Below, one piece after another: positions 8,165 through 16,900 of a DNA stretch of 60,087 bases. The notes under the pieces are model-generated. The model saw nothing but the letters and a program-made list of their open reading frames with translations. It searched no databases and was not told where the DNA came from. Every line of letters starts with the position of its first letter. Within the stretch, counting starts at the first letter, position 1. The position numbers were made by a program, and so were the translations under genes. Source of the stretch: Carboxylicivirga sediminis (lineage in GTDB: Bacteria; Bacteroidota; Bacteroidia; Bacteroidales; Marinilabiliaceae); the NCBI RefSeq assembly GCF_018156225.1, contig NZ_JAGTAR010000034.1, forward strand, positions 1 to 60,087, written 5' to 3'.

Positions 8165-9502
8165 ATGAGTTTGGATAGGTTTCTGTATCAGCTACAACTT
8201 AATAATCCCAATGAACCCGAGTTTATTCAGGGTGTCAGGGTCTTTCTTAGCACAGTTGAAGATCGTATCAGAGACGACTTCAGGCTGAGCAACGCAGCTG
8301 TGTTAGAGCGTTTGACTGAACCGGACAGGGTGCTGCAGTTTAAAGTGCCCTGGCTAAATGATGAGGGCCGGGTGATTGTGAATCGTGGCTATCGGGTGCA
8401 GTATAATAATGCATTGGGGCCTTATAGCGGAGGAGTACGCTTTCATCCTGCATTAACATTGGGTACGGTTAAGATGCTGGCTTTTGAGCAGGTATTTAAA
8501 AATAGCCTTTCTTCGCTACCATTGGGAGGAGCCATGGGAGGAGCTAATTTTGATCCTAAGGGTAAATCAGAAGCTGAAATTATGCGATTCTGCCAGAGCT
8601 ATATACTGCAACTGTGGGACGCTGTAGGTGCTGATATTGATATATTGGGCGGTGATATAGGAGTAGGCAGCCGGGAAGTTGGATACCTCTTTGGTATGTA
8701 TAAAAAGCTAACACATCAGCACAGTGGTGCCTTTACAGGCAAGTCACCCGATTGGGGCGGTACCGGTTTACGAGCCGAATCCAATGGCTATGGCGTTGTT
8801 TATCTTTTAAAGTCCTTACTCAAGCGGCATAATGATTCATTGGGCGGTAAAACAATAGCCGTGTCTGGTTTTGGTAATATGGCCCATGGTGTTATAAAAA
8901 AAGCCAATGCTATGGGGGCAAAGGTGGTAACCATTTCAGGGCCTGATGGCTATGTGTATGATCCGGGCGGCATTGATAGTACAAAACTCGAGTATCTGAT
9001 TGAGTTAAGAGCTACATCGCAGGATTTAGTACGCCCTTATTCCATAGAGTTTCCAGGGACTATTTATGTAGAGGGGAAAAAGCCATGGGAGGTGGAGTGT
9101 GATGTTGCCATACCTTGCGCCATTCAAAATGAGATAGATGTTAAGGAAGCAGGCATGCTTCAGGCTAATAAATGCCGGTATCTAATAGAGGCCGCCGATC
9201 AGTCATGTACCGAAGAGGCCATCCAGTTTTTGATGGATAACTCAATAACATATGTGCCCAGCAAGGCTGCGAATGTTGGAAGTGTAGCAATTTCAGCACT
9301 TGAACTGGCGCAAAATACCATGAAGGTGGCCTGGTCTGATTCGGAAATTGAAAATCGCCTGCAGGATATTATGGAGCGGACATATAATTTATGCCGGCAG
9401 TTCGGTAGTCAGAATAAAGAAGGTGTGAACTATTTGAGAGGAGCTAATGTAGCTGCATTTCAAAGGGTGGCTGAAGCTATGATCGACCAGGGGGCTGTGT
9501 AA
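8165..9502 (+). CDS. Glutamate dehydrogenase homologue lacking two active-site lysines
   Basis: The 445 residues align end to end with hexameric bacterial glutamate dehydrogenases (family length about 445). Numbering is one less than Clostridium symbiosum GDH. The family GPYKGG motif reads GPYSGG (Ser88 for Lys89). The catalytic-lysine motif PMGGxKGGSDF reads PLGGAMGGANF (Met124 for Lys125). Lys112 (EQVFKNSL) and Asp164 (GGDIGVGSREVGY) are kept. The usual EGANMP motif reads EAADQS (342-347), and AGGV reads VGSV (371-374). The Rossmann motif SGFGNMA (234-240) remains, so dinucleotide binding may persist. The codons are unambiguous and the frame is intact, so this is not a decayed gene. It lies 11 bases downstream of the second ATP-grasp protein. 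Likely an enzyme of altered specificity or a pseudoenzyme regulator; I would not assign ordinary GDH activity. Confidence 0.88.
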   Translation: MSLDRFLYQLQLNNPNEPEFIQGVRVFLSTVEDRIRDDFRLSNAAVLERLTEPDRVLQFKVPWLNDEGRVIVNRGYRVQYNNALGPYSGGVRFHPALTLGTVKMLAFEQVFKNSLSSLPLGGAMGGANFDPKGKSEAEIMRFCQSYILQLWDAVGADIDILGGDIGVGSREVGYLFGMYKKLTHQHSGAFTGKSPDWGGTGLRAESNGYGVVYLLKSLLKRHNDSLGGKTIAVSGFGNMAHGVIKKANAMGAKVVTISGPDGYVYDPGGIDSTKLEYLIELRATSQDLVRPYSIEFPGTIYVEGKKPWEVECDVAIPCAIQNEIDVKEAGMLQANKCRYLIEAADQSCTEEAIQFLMDNSITYVPSKAANVGSVAISALELAQNTMKVAWSDSEIENRLQDIMERTYNLCRQFGSQNKEGVNYLRGANVAAFQRVAEAMIDQGAV

Positions 9503-9508
9503 AAATAA

Positions 9509-9532
9509 AAAGCCCGGGTTAAACCGAGCTTT
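9509..9532. terminator. Bidirectional terminator, GDH homologue / helical periplasmic protein
   Basis: AAAGCCCGG at 9509-9517 pairs with CCGAGCTTT at 9524-9532, with one C-A mismatch. Read on the minus strand the hairpin is followed by TTTTTATTTTT, which is the better tail, so it probably serves the convergent minus-strand gene as well as the operon. Confidence 0.7.
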
Positions 9533-9556
9533 ATAAAGTAATGATTATCGATATTG

Positions 9557-10030
9557 TTAGTTCTTCTCAGGAATTATAATCGGCAGGCTTTCAATAATGG
9601 TAGCATTAATGTGTGTATAGATATACCCATCTATCTGATAAAACTGAGCAGCTACTTTCATGCCGAGTTCTTTTTTAAACTTTTTATAGAATTTCATGCG
9701 CAGGTTCTGACGGGCTTTCTGTGCTTTATCTAGTGCAATAATTTTTTTGTCAAGCTCATCTTCAGATAGTGCACCTTCTTTGGCAATAATTTCTTTAAGT
9801 AATTCAACCCGCTGGTTGCTAATGGGTTTTAAAGCAGCTTCATATTCATCATAAATCGCCCAAAAAGCTTCACTTTCTGATGTTGACAACTTAATGTTCT
9901 GTGCATAGAAAACTTTTATCTCAGATTTTAATATAGAGCCAATTAGGCCTAATTCTTGTTCTGTTTTCTGCGCATTAATCCCTGAAATTCCTGCCGATAA
10001 GATGTAAATGATAAGTAGTAATTTTTTCAT
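9557..10030 (-). CDS. Small helical exported protein, Spy/CpxP-like in character
   Basis: A 157-residue protein with a typical signal peptide: MKKLLLII, a hydrophobic core and a likely cut after INA at residues 18-20. The mature part is almost wholly charged and helical, with long runs of Lys and Glu around 75-130 and no cysteines. Size and composition recall periplasmic helical stress proteins of the Spy/CpxP kind, but I cannot identify an LTxxQ motif with confidence, so the family is left open. It converges on the GDH homologue with a shared terminator and is divergent from the lipoprotein gene at 10202. Confidence 0.7.
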   Translation of the reverse strand: MKKLLLIIYILSAGISGINAQKTEQELGLIGSILKSEIKVFYAQNIKLSTSESEAFWAIYDEYEAALKPISNQRVELLKEIIAKEGALSEDELDKKIIALDKAQKARQNLRMKFYKKFKKELGMKVAAQFYQIDGYIYTHINATIIESLPIIIPEKN

Positions 10031-10201
10031 AGTCTAAAAACTGTTATGGTTCATTGAACTGTAAAAATAAACCAAATTAGTCATATATTTGTTCTTTTGT
10101 TTGAATCAAAAAATGTAACTGCTTGCAAAATTTTCCTTAAAATTGTTACTAAGCGCAACTATTAACGCGTAATTTTATCTAACCTTAAATAACGATATTA
10201 T

Positions 10202-10822
10202 ATGAGAACACATTTGAATTTTTTATTAGTCATAGGGCTATTATTTTCAGTTTATGCCTGTTATCCGGGTGGAGCTGAGTATGTTGATGAATTAGATACC
10301 TCAATATCAAAATATGATCCAGCCTACAATTGGGATGCATTAGATGGTAAAACCTACTCATTACCCGAAGAAATTTTGTATGTCAAAGATGGCGATGAGG
10401 TTGAAAAACCTAACAGGGTGCATGATGAAAATATTCTTAAGCAGATGCGTGAAGAATTAAATAGTCTGGGTATGGTTGAGGCCGAAGCGGATACTTCACT
10501 AGCCATTGCTATAGTGATATTAGAGCAGAATAATTCTGGTGCAGCCTGGGTTCCGGGCGGTGGCTGGTGGGGCGGCTGGTACCCTGGTTATCCCGGTTGG
10601 GGATGGGGTGGCTGGTATCCATGGTACCCTGTTTATTACAACTATAAAACCGGATCTATTATTATAGAAATGGCTGATTACGAAAATCGTGATGCAGAGA
10701 AGAAAACAGCGCCACTTGTTTATACAGGTGTTCTTGATGGTTTAATGCAGGGCAGCCAAAGCTATACTGCCAGTCGCATCGAAAGAGGCATTGATGAATT
10801 ATTTAATCAGGCTCCTTTTTAA
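10202..10822 (+). CDS. DUF4136-like lipoprotein with Gly/Trp/Tyr/Pro-rich insert
   Basis: A 206-residue protein. The N-terminus is hydrophobic and ends at VYAC with Cys20, a plausible lipobox. The DAxxNWDALDGKTY-like start of the mature region, the conserved Asp-rich helix and the C-terminal segment ending in ELFNQAPF resemble DUF4136 lipoproteins of Bacteroidota. Inserted at about 118-147 is a run made almost only of Gly, Trp, Tyr and Pro, which is not part of the core fold as I know it. A beta-barrel gene follows 35 bases downstream, so the two probably form an envelope operon. Confidence 0.7.
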   Translation: MRTHLNFLLVIGLLFSVYACYPGGAEYVDELDTSISKYDPAYNWDALDGKTYSLPEEILYVKDGDEVEKPNRVHDENILKQMREELNSLGMVEAEADTSLAIAIVILEQNNSGAAWVPGGGWWGGWYPGYPGWGWGGWYPWYPVYYNYKTGSIIIEMADYENRDAEKKTAPLVYTGVLDGLMQGSQSYTASRIERGIDELFNQAPF

Positions 10823-10857
10823 CCTAACATTACCTCAATCTTTTAATTACAACCAAT

Positions 10858-11457
10858 ATGAAATTAGTAAAATACATATTCATTTTTGCCCTTACAATCA
10901 TTAGTCTGGAGGTAAGCGCACAAACCAAAACGAACGTATTCTATGGTATGGCATTGCCAATGGGCGATACCAAAGATTATATTAATCCGGCCAGTTTCAG
11001 AGGCGCCAACATCGAATTCGAGAAGTTTGTAAACCCAAGCATCGGAGTAGGTCTGTTGGTTGGCTGGAACACTTTCTATGAGGCCAAAGACAGGGCAACA
11101 CAACCATTGCCAAGTGGAAATGGTGAAATTACCAGTAATGAATACCGCTATTTAAATGCGATACCTATTCAGGCAACAGGTAAATATTATTTTGCCGATG
11201 ACGATGCAGTTGTAAGGCCATTTGTAGGAATTGCAGCAGGTACCTATTATATGGAGCAACGGCGCGATAATGGATTGTTCTCGACAAGTGATAAGGGCTG
11301 GACCTGGTCAGTGGCTCCCAAAGCAGGGTTGTTAGTGCCTGTTAACTACCGAACCAGTCTGGCAATAAGTGTTGATTACAGTACTTCATTTAAATCCTCG
11401 GATGTGCCTCAACAGAATTGGTTAGGCATTAATATTGGGTTTAGCTGGGATTATTGA
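10858..11457 (+). CDS. Small outer-membrane beta-barrel protein
   Basis: A 199-residue protein with a signal peptide (cleavage near VSAQ at about residue 21). The rest alternates polar and hydrophobic residues with aromatic girdles, contains VRPFVGIAAG-like strands and ends in FSWDY, an aromatic C-terminal strand typical of OmpW/OmpA-type eight-stranded barrels. No substrate can be read from the sequence. It follows the DUF4136-like lipoprotein gene by 35 bases and ends just before a strong terminator. Confidence 0.75.
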   Translation: MKLVKYIFIFALTIISLEVSAQTKTNVFYGMALPMGDTKDYINPASFRGANIEFEKFVNPSIGVGLLVGWNTFYEAKDRATQPLPSGNGEITSNEYRYLNAIPIQATGKYYFADDDAVVRPFVGIAAGTYYMEQRRDNGLFSTSDKGWTWSVAPKAGLLVPVNYRTSLAISVDYSTSFKSSDVPQQNWLGINIGFSWDY

Positions 11458-11484
11458 TTGGTGTAAAGTTCGATAATATTAATA

Positions 11485-11516
11485 AAAAGCGAGTTGGTAG
11501 ATACCGACTCGCTTTT
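11485..11516 (+). terminator. Rho-independent terminator after the beta-barrel gene
   Basis: A 15-base-pair stem joins 11485-11499 to 11502-11516 (AAAAGCGAG pairs with CTCGCTTTT, with one G-T wobble in the stem), and a T-run follows to 11517. Confidence 0.9.
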
Positions 11517-11532
11517 TTATTTCCTCCTAAAA

Positions 11533-11846
11533 AGAGGTTGCACTAGGCAACCTCTATACACACAGGAATTGTTGGGAGGAAAATAACTCTCATAACGCCC
11601 CAAAGGTCTTCTTTTAGCGCATGCCTGTAGTTACCTCTCTGTTATTTATACTTTAAATAAAGATTACCAGTATTAACTTGAGAGGCGAGTCAATTTGGCA
11701 CCTATTAATTTAAAACCAAGACACATTGGCATGTATGAATTGTAATAATCTGTAATAGTGGCAGATAAGCGGTGGTGGCATTATCATTGAAGTAACATGA
11801 CCAAACAGAAAACAATTAAAAATTTAAATAATAGGAGATTTTAATT
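11533..11846. other. Gene-free stretch with a GAGGTTGC hairpin and the hsp20 leader
   Basis: AGAGGTTGC at 11533-11541 pairs perfectly with GCAACCTCT at 11547-11555 around a 5-base loop, but no T-run follows, so it is not a standard terminator. The rest of the stretch up to the Hsp20 start has no open frame of interest. GTGG and TGGCA words recur at 11758-11782. The Hsp20 gene has an AGGAG-like ribosome site about 10 bases before its ATG, which is notable in this phylum. Confidence 0.45.
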
Positions 11847-12287
11847 ATGAGACTAGTGAAATTTAACAACAGGTATCCACAATCAAGTAATTTGTTAAAT
11901 CATTTCTTTGGCAATGAATTGTTAAGTGCAGCTGATACTTTAAAAGGAGGACAGTGTTTTGATACGCCTAAAGTGAATATTGAGGAAAATGATGATGCTT
12001 TTGCTATTGACGTAGCCGCACCGGGTTATGAAAAGAAAGATTTTAATGTAACGGTTGATAACAATGTATTAACGATTGAAGTTGTTAAGGAGGAAGAGGC
12101 TGGGAATAAAAAATATTCACACTATGAGTTTACCTATGGAAGCTTTAAGCGTTCATTTTCGTTACCAAAGGATAAAGTGAATGACGCCAAAATATCTGCC
12201 ACATACAACAATGGTATACTAAATGTATTACTGCCAAAGAAAGAAGAAGCAAAGGCCCAGCCAAAGCGGCTGATTGATATTTTTTAA
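11847..12287 (+). CDS. Hsp20/alpha-crystallin small heat-shock protein
   Basis: A 146-residue protein with the alpha-crystallin domain at about 40-131. Signature stretches are APGYEKKDF (58-66), FKRSFSLP (100-107) and NGILNVLLPK (122-131). A C-terminal I-D-I (143-145) matches the IxI motif used for oligomer contacts. It is a cytoplasmic, ATP-independent holdase that keeps unfolding proteins soluble. It is monocistronic, with a good AGGAG ribosome site upstream and a strong terminator at 12333-12359. I see no CIRCE element in its 300-base leader. Confidence 0.93.
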   Translation: MRLVKFNNRYPQSSNLLNHFFGNELLSAADTLKGGQCFDTPKVNIEENDDAFAIDVAAPGYEKKDFNVTVDNNVLTIEVVKEEEAGNKKYSHYEFTYGSFKRSFSLPKDKVNDAKISATYNNGILNVLLPKKEEAKAQPKRLIDIF

Positions 12288-12332
12288 TTAATTTTTCAGA
12301 CGATACTTTTTCATAATCAAAGTGATTTTTAG

Positions 12333-12359
12333 GGCTGCCGAAAGGCAGCCTTTTTTTTT
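12333..12359 (+). terminator. Rho-independent terminator after hsp20
   Basis: GGCTGCC at 12333-12339 and GGCAGCC at 12344-12350 enclose a GAAA tetraloop, followed by nine T residues at 12351-12359. Confidence 0.95.
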
Positions 12360-12476
12360 GTGTATTGCATAAAGTCAGGATGTGTATTATTAACCATGTG
12401 ATGTTAAATAAAGTAAAATAATTAAGTGTATTCCATAAGCTGGCTGTCATTAGCATAAACCAGTAAACCTAATTCT

Positions 12477-12884
12477 ATGAAAGTTAAAGGCTTTTTATGC
12501 TTTGCATTGGCTCTCGTTTTGTGTTCTTCATGCGAATACCTCTTAGATGAGGTGATAGATGATATGCTTTACAATGCTCGCTGCGAAGTGGTAAGGCAAA
12601 CGGAACTTATACTTGTTAAACCGGGTAAGGCAGTTATGGAAGTAAAGGTGAAGAACAAAGGTTCTTTGGATGCTTGTGATGTATGGGTGTCAGTTTGTTT
12701 AATGAATGGCGACTTACTAGTTGAAAAACAGCAAGTATATATTCCTTATTTAAGTGCCAAGTCATCGACCACAGTCAGGCTAACATTTACTCAGCTAATT
12801 TATGGTTCAGAATATTCCAGGGTTGATGTTTCATTATACTGGACAGAGGTTGAACGTGAAGATTATGACGACGATGACTGGTAG
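12477..12884 (+). CDS. Small lipoprotein with a CARDB-like beta-sandwich
   Basis: A 135-residue protein. The lipobox LCSSC places the lipidated cysteine at residue 19. The mature part contains VMEVKVKNKGS, followed by strands with SAKSSTTVRLTF, the pattern of an Ig-like adhesion fold such as CARDB. The C-terminus is acidic (EREDYDDDDW). No enzymatic motif is visible. It is a single gene that converges on the PorP/SprF gene, with only 26 bases between them. Confidence 0.65.
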   Translation: MKVKGFLCFALALVLCSSCEYLLDEVIDDMLYNARCEVVRQTELILVKPGKAVMEVKVKNKGSLDACDVWVSVCLMNGDLLVEKQQVYIPYLSAKSSTTVRLTFTQLIYGSEYSRVDVSLYWTEVEREDYDDDDW

Positions 12885-12910
12885 AATTTCCTGCTAATTG
12901 AATATAGAGG

Positions 12911-13972
12911 TCAATATAATCGCCTCTTCTTACGTGTGTACTTACCACCTTTGCTGCTCAATGGATTGGCCGATTCACTGCAAGGAACAGCGGGTCTTTT
13001 GCCGCCCAGCCGCAAGCCGCCTCGCTGATTAAATTCGAAAATCAACGATAATTCATGTGCCCCGGCTGTTGACCACCCAAGACTTGAAATGGTAATGTCG
13101 TAGCTGTACCCAATTCTGAGAGGCCCCAAGTCATACGCTAGTAAAGCAACTATGGCATCCTGATTAAGGCTTTTGCTGTTAGATTGATTAAACACTGGTA
13201 TGCCACGGTACCACATGCCAAGCTCAATAGGCGAATTATGCCAGTAAACACCCACATCGAGTTGGTTGAACTGCCCCTGGTGCTGATACCTGAAACTGGT
13301 TGAAAAGGCTCTTTGCATTCCTGTTCGCCGGCGCTGTTCTGTCCAAATGTTCATTCCTCCAAAGACTACATATTTGTAATCAAATTTAGATTCCTCATTC
13401 AGGAATGTGTAGTTGGGTCTTGATAAATGGTCAATAGTAACTCCCATCCAGTATTTGGAGCTGTAAACAAACACAGATGCAGCCATATCAATATAGTGTA
13501 TCTGTTCGTTATTGAGGCGATCGTATGAACCTGAGGCACCTACTCCACCTGGTGGTTGATCGGGGAATATTATTTTACTGAAATCGACTGATTTATTACC
13601 ATAGGCAAACTGGATAGCTGGTACAACTTGCCACTCTTTCGATATCATCAGGTTATAGGAATATTGGAAGGCGGCATGTGTACTCGTAAGCCCAACACTA
13701 CCCGCTTTATCTTGAAGGAGGTAAAAGCCTAATCCGCTGTTAAACTGGGGAAAGAAGTTATCGAACGAAATGGCATATGTCGAAAAGGCCTTAGAAATTT
13801 CGGGCCATTGGTTGCGGTAGTTCATAATCAGACGGCCTCCATCGGTGGCACCAGCTAATGATGGGCTTAGGTACAGCGGATTAGCATAAAACTGCGAAAA
13901 GTGATAATCCTGTGCCCAGCCTGAGTGATTAAGGCCACAAAAAGTAAGCAATATGATTAGCAGTTTCCTCAT
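12911..13972 (-). CDS. PorP/SprF family T9SS outer-membrane protein (copy 1)
   Basis: A 353-residue protein with a signal peptide (cut near GWAQ, residue about 21). The family start is clear: HFSQFYANPLYLSPSLAG, then YRNQWP and a TYAISFD stretch, followed by barrel strands. The tail is PCSE, then KYTRKKRRLY, a basic periplasmic-looking end preceded by a single cysteine. PorP/SprF proteins are outer-membrane partners needed to export or anchor type B T9SS substrates, and they are often encoded next to one. Here the gene starts inside the stop codon of the large substrate gene (TAATG at 13971-13974 read on the minus strand), so translation is probably coupled. Confidence 0.92.
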   Translation of the reverse strand: MRKLLIILLTFCGLNHSGWAQDYHFSQFYANPLYLSPSLAGATDGGRLIMNYRNQWPEISKAFSTYAISFDNFFPQFNSGLGFYLLQDKAGSVGLTSTHAAFQYSYNLMISKEWQVVPAIQFAYGNKSVDFSKIIFPDQPPGGVGASGSYDRLNNEQIHYIDMAASVFVYSSKYWMGVTIDHLSRPNYTFLNEESKFDYKYVVFGGMNIWTEQRRRTGMQRAFSTSFRYQHQGQFNQLDVGVYWHNSPIELGMWYRGIPVFNQSNSKSLNQDAIVALLAYDLGPLRIGYSYDITISSLGWSTAGAHELSLIFEFNQRGGLRLGGKRPAVPCSESANPLSSKGGKYTRKKRRLY

Positions 13973-16900
13973 TATCTGAATAATGTTACATCTCCGGTTA
14001 ATGTTTCAGTCAAACCATTTGAATAGCGGCAATATACCTTCCAGATATAAACTCCTCCGGGGCATAATTTTCCTCGGAAATAACCATCCCAGCCAATATT
14101 TATGTCTGTACTTTCAAATAGGATCTCTCCCCACCTTGAATAGACTCTAAACTCGTATTCTACAACTCCTTCTGTTACAAATGGGTAGAATACATGGTTT
14201 TCGGGTGAGCCGGGTACATATACTCCGCCATTGGAGCCGTTAGGATTGGGGGTAAACGAATTGGGGAAATCGATGCGTCCTGCTTCTTTGGCCGTAACTG
14301 CATTTCTGATAGTTAAAGAGTCTTTACACCCTTTGTCGTTAATTGCAATGAGTGTTACATCATAACTGCCAGGATCCTGGTAGGCATATTGGATGGAATG
14401 TTCGGTGGAGGTATTACCATCGCCAAAATCCCACAGGTAATTGATGGCGCCTTCCGATTTATTTATGAAGGATACTGTTTCTGGTATTTTAACAACAGTT
14501 GGTCTCACTTCGAAGTTGGCAAATGGCTTATCATAAACATGGATGACCACATCATTGCTTTCAACAATACCACCTGGGCCTTCTATCAACAGTGTGACAT
14601 TATATTGGCCGGGTGTATAGTAGGTATGCTTTGGTGCTTTTTCGGATGACACATTTCCGTCGCCAAAATCCCAAAAGTAGGTGTGAGCATCGATAGAATT
14701 GTTGTAAAACTGAACTTCCAAAGGCGGGCAGCCTTCGCTATCAGGACCGTAATCCAGAATTGGCAGGTTGGGATGTATCAACACCCGTTGCATCAGAGAA
14801 TCACTGCAATATTCGGCATCTGCTCTTAGCCAGATTTCATATTCGCCAGATGCATTGTAAGTATAATTACCAGGCTGCTGCGCTGATGATGTGTTGCCAT
14901 CACCAAAGCGCCAGAGATACTCAAGGTTGCTGCCTGTAGTCAGGTTATTGATATTAACAGTTGATTCAGGCATTTGGAGCTCCTGCGGTGTAACAGTATA
15001 TTCAGGAATTGGTCTACGGTAGGCCGTAACCTGTGTATAGGCTGTGTCGCTGCATGCAAACATAGAAGTTGCAATCATTGATACTTCGTAAGTTTGATTA
15101 CTGGTTGTATTGTTGATGTATGTATGGTGCCCATTAAAGCTGTCGGATGTATTGCCGTCGCCAAAATCCCAGAAATAGCTGTTGGCTCCTTCGGTATTGT
15201 TTTGAATACTCTCAAAATAAGGTGTACAACCTGCTCCACCATCTGTAATAGCGGCTTTTACTTGCGGAAAGACACTCAATGATACTTCACTTGAGTCCTT
15301 ACAGCCATAACTGTTTTCAACAATTAGTTTGGGTAGCCAATAATTAATTGATGTAGTTGTATTGGTATAGGTGTGTGAAGCAGAAGCATTTCCTCCTCCA
15401 TTCTCGGTGTCTCCATCGCCAAATAGCCATCGGCTTGATTGTACATTAACTGAGTTGTTTTCAAACTCAACTAATAGAGGGGAACAGCCTTCAGTAACAT
15501 CAGGAGTGAAACTACTGACAGGAGAAGGATTGACGGTAATAGATGTTTTGCTGGTGTCAAGGCAGCCGAAAGCCGAGCTGGTGTAAACTTGTACCTCAAT
15601 TGTTTTCGGCGTGCTTTCAGTGTTTTCAAAAACGTTCATCATGGCGTTGGCTCCATCAGTTATATTACCATCGCCAAAATCCCATTTATACCACATGGCA
15701 CCAGGCTCTGTTAACAAGTCAACTCTTAGGGGATGACACCCTTCCGTTGGAGAAGCGCTGATGGTGTAGTCATATTTTGGATATACAGTGATGTATGTAT
15801 CGGCCGTATCGCTGCATGAGTAGTTATTGTTGGCTATCAATTCAACGTGATAGGCTTGCACATACTGTTCGTTGTTAAAAAACGTGTGATTAGGGTTTTC
15901 TCCTGTTTCAGATGGAGAACCATCGCCAAAGTGCCATTCATATGAGCTGGCTCCCTCTGATTGATTTGTGAAAGTTATTTCAAGCGGGCTGCAACCAGGG
16001 TTATCGCTATTGGCAAAGTTAGCCCTGGCATTAGGTAGTACACTTATATCATAAATACTCGTGTCGGCGCATCCAAAATCATTTTTAGCGATAAGTGATA
16101 TCTCATAATCGATAATGTCAAATGTGAAATTGGTAAATGCATGCAAAGGGTTTTCATCTTCCGAAGTAGCCCCATCACCAAAATCCCAGTCATATGAATT
16201 GGCATTGGTGGAAATATTCTCAAATTGAACGTCTGCCGGACTGCATTGCTCATTGTCAAATGGCTGTATTTGTGCTACCGGTATTGGGAAAAAATCAACC
16301 TGTGTATCTGTGCTGCCAATACAACCATTATTGTTTTCCGTCCACCTGAAGCTATAGTTGCCTGGTGTTGTAACAGTAACGCCTGTAATATCTGCCGAGG
16401 CATCTTCAAAAGTTACAGTGCCAGGACCTGTTAATAGAGTCCATTGGCCAAGTCCAACATCTGGTGTTACTTTTATTTGGTAAACGAGTCCGCAAGTGTC
16501 AGCATTCTCCATTGCAATAGGCGTTGGTACCTTTGCAAATGTAAAAGTTACCTGATCGCTTGAGATACATGAATTATTGTCCTCTGACCACTGGAAGGTA
16601 TACTCGCCATAGGTATCTACATTAATATCTGAGGTAGGTGAGTTAACATCTGAAAAGGTAACACTTCCTGTTCCGGAAATAAGTGTCCAAGTACCAACTC
16701 CTATAGATGGAACGGCAGCCAGTTGAGTTGCCATGCCACAGACTATGGTATTATCCCCGGCATTGCTAACCGGTTGTTGGTGCACAACTATTGTAACGGT
16801 TGTAAAGTCGGAACAACCATAACTGTCCGTTACAGTGTATGTATAGGTGTAAGTGCCGGGTGTCAGGCCTGTAAAATCAGGGTTTTGTATGTTGGTAGCC

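Noticed and set aside
11695-11733. TTGGCAC and TTGGCATG as sigma-54 promoters for hsp20
   Set aside because: Neither has a TTGC-type -12 element at the required 10-base GG-GC spacing.
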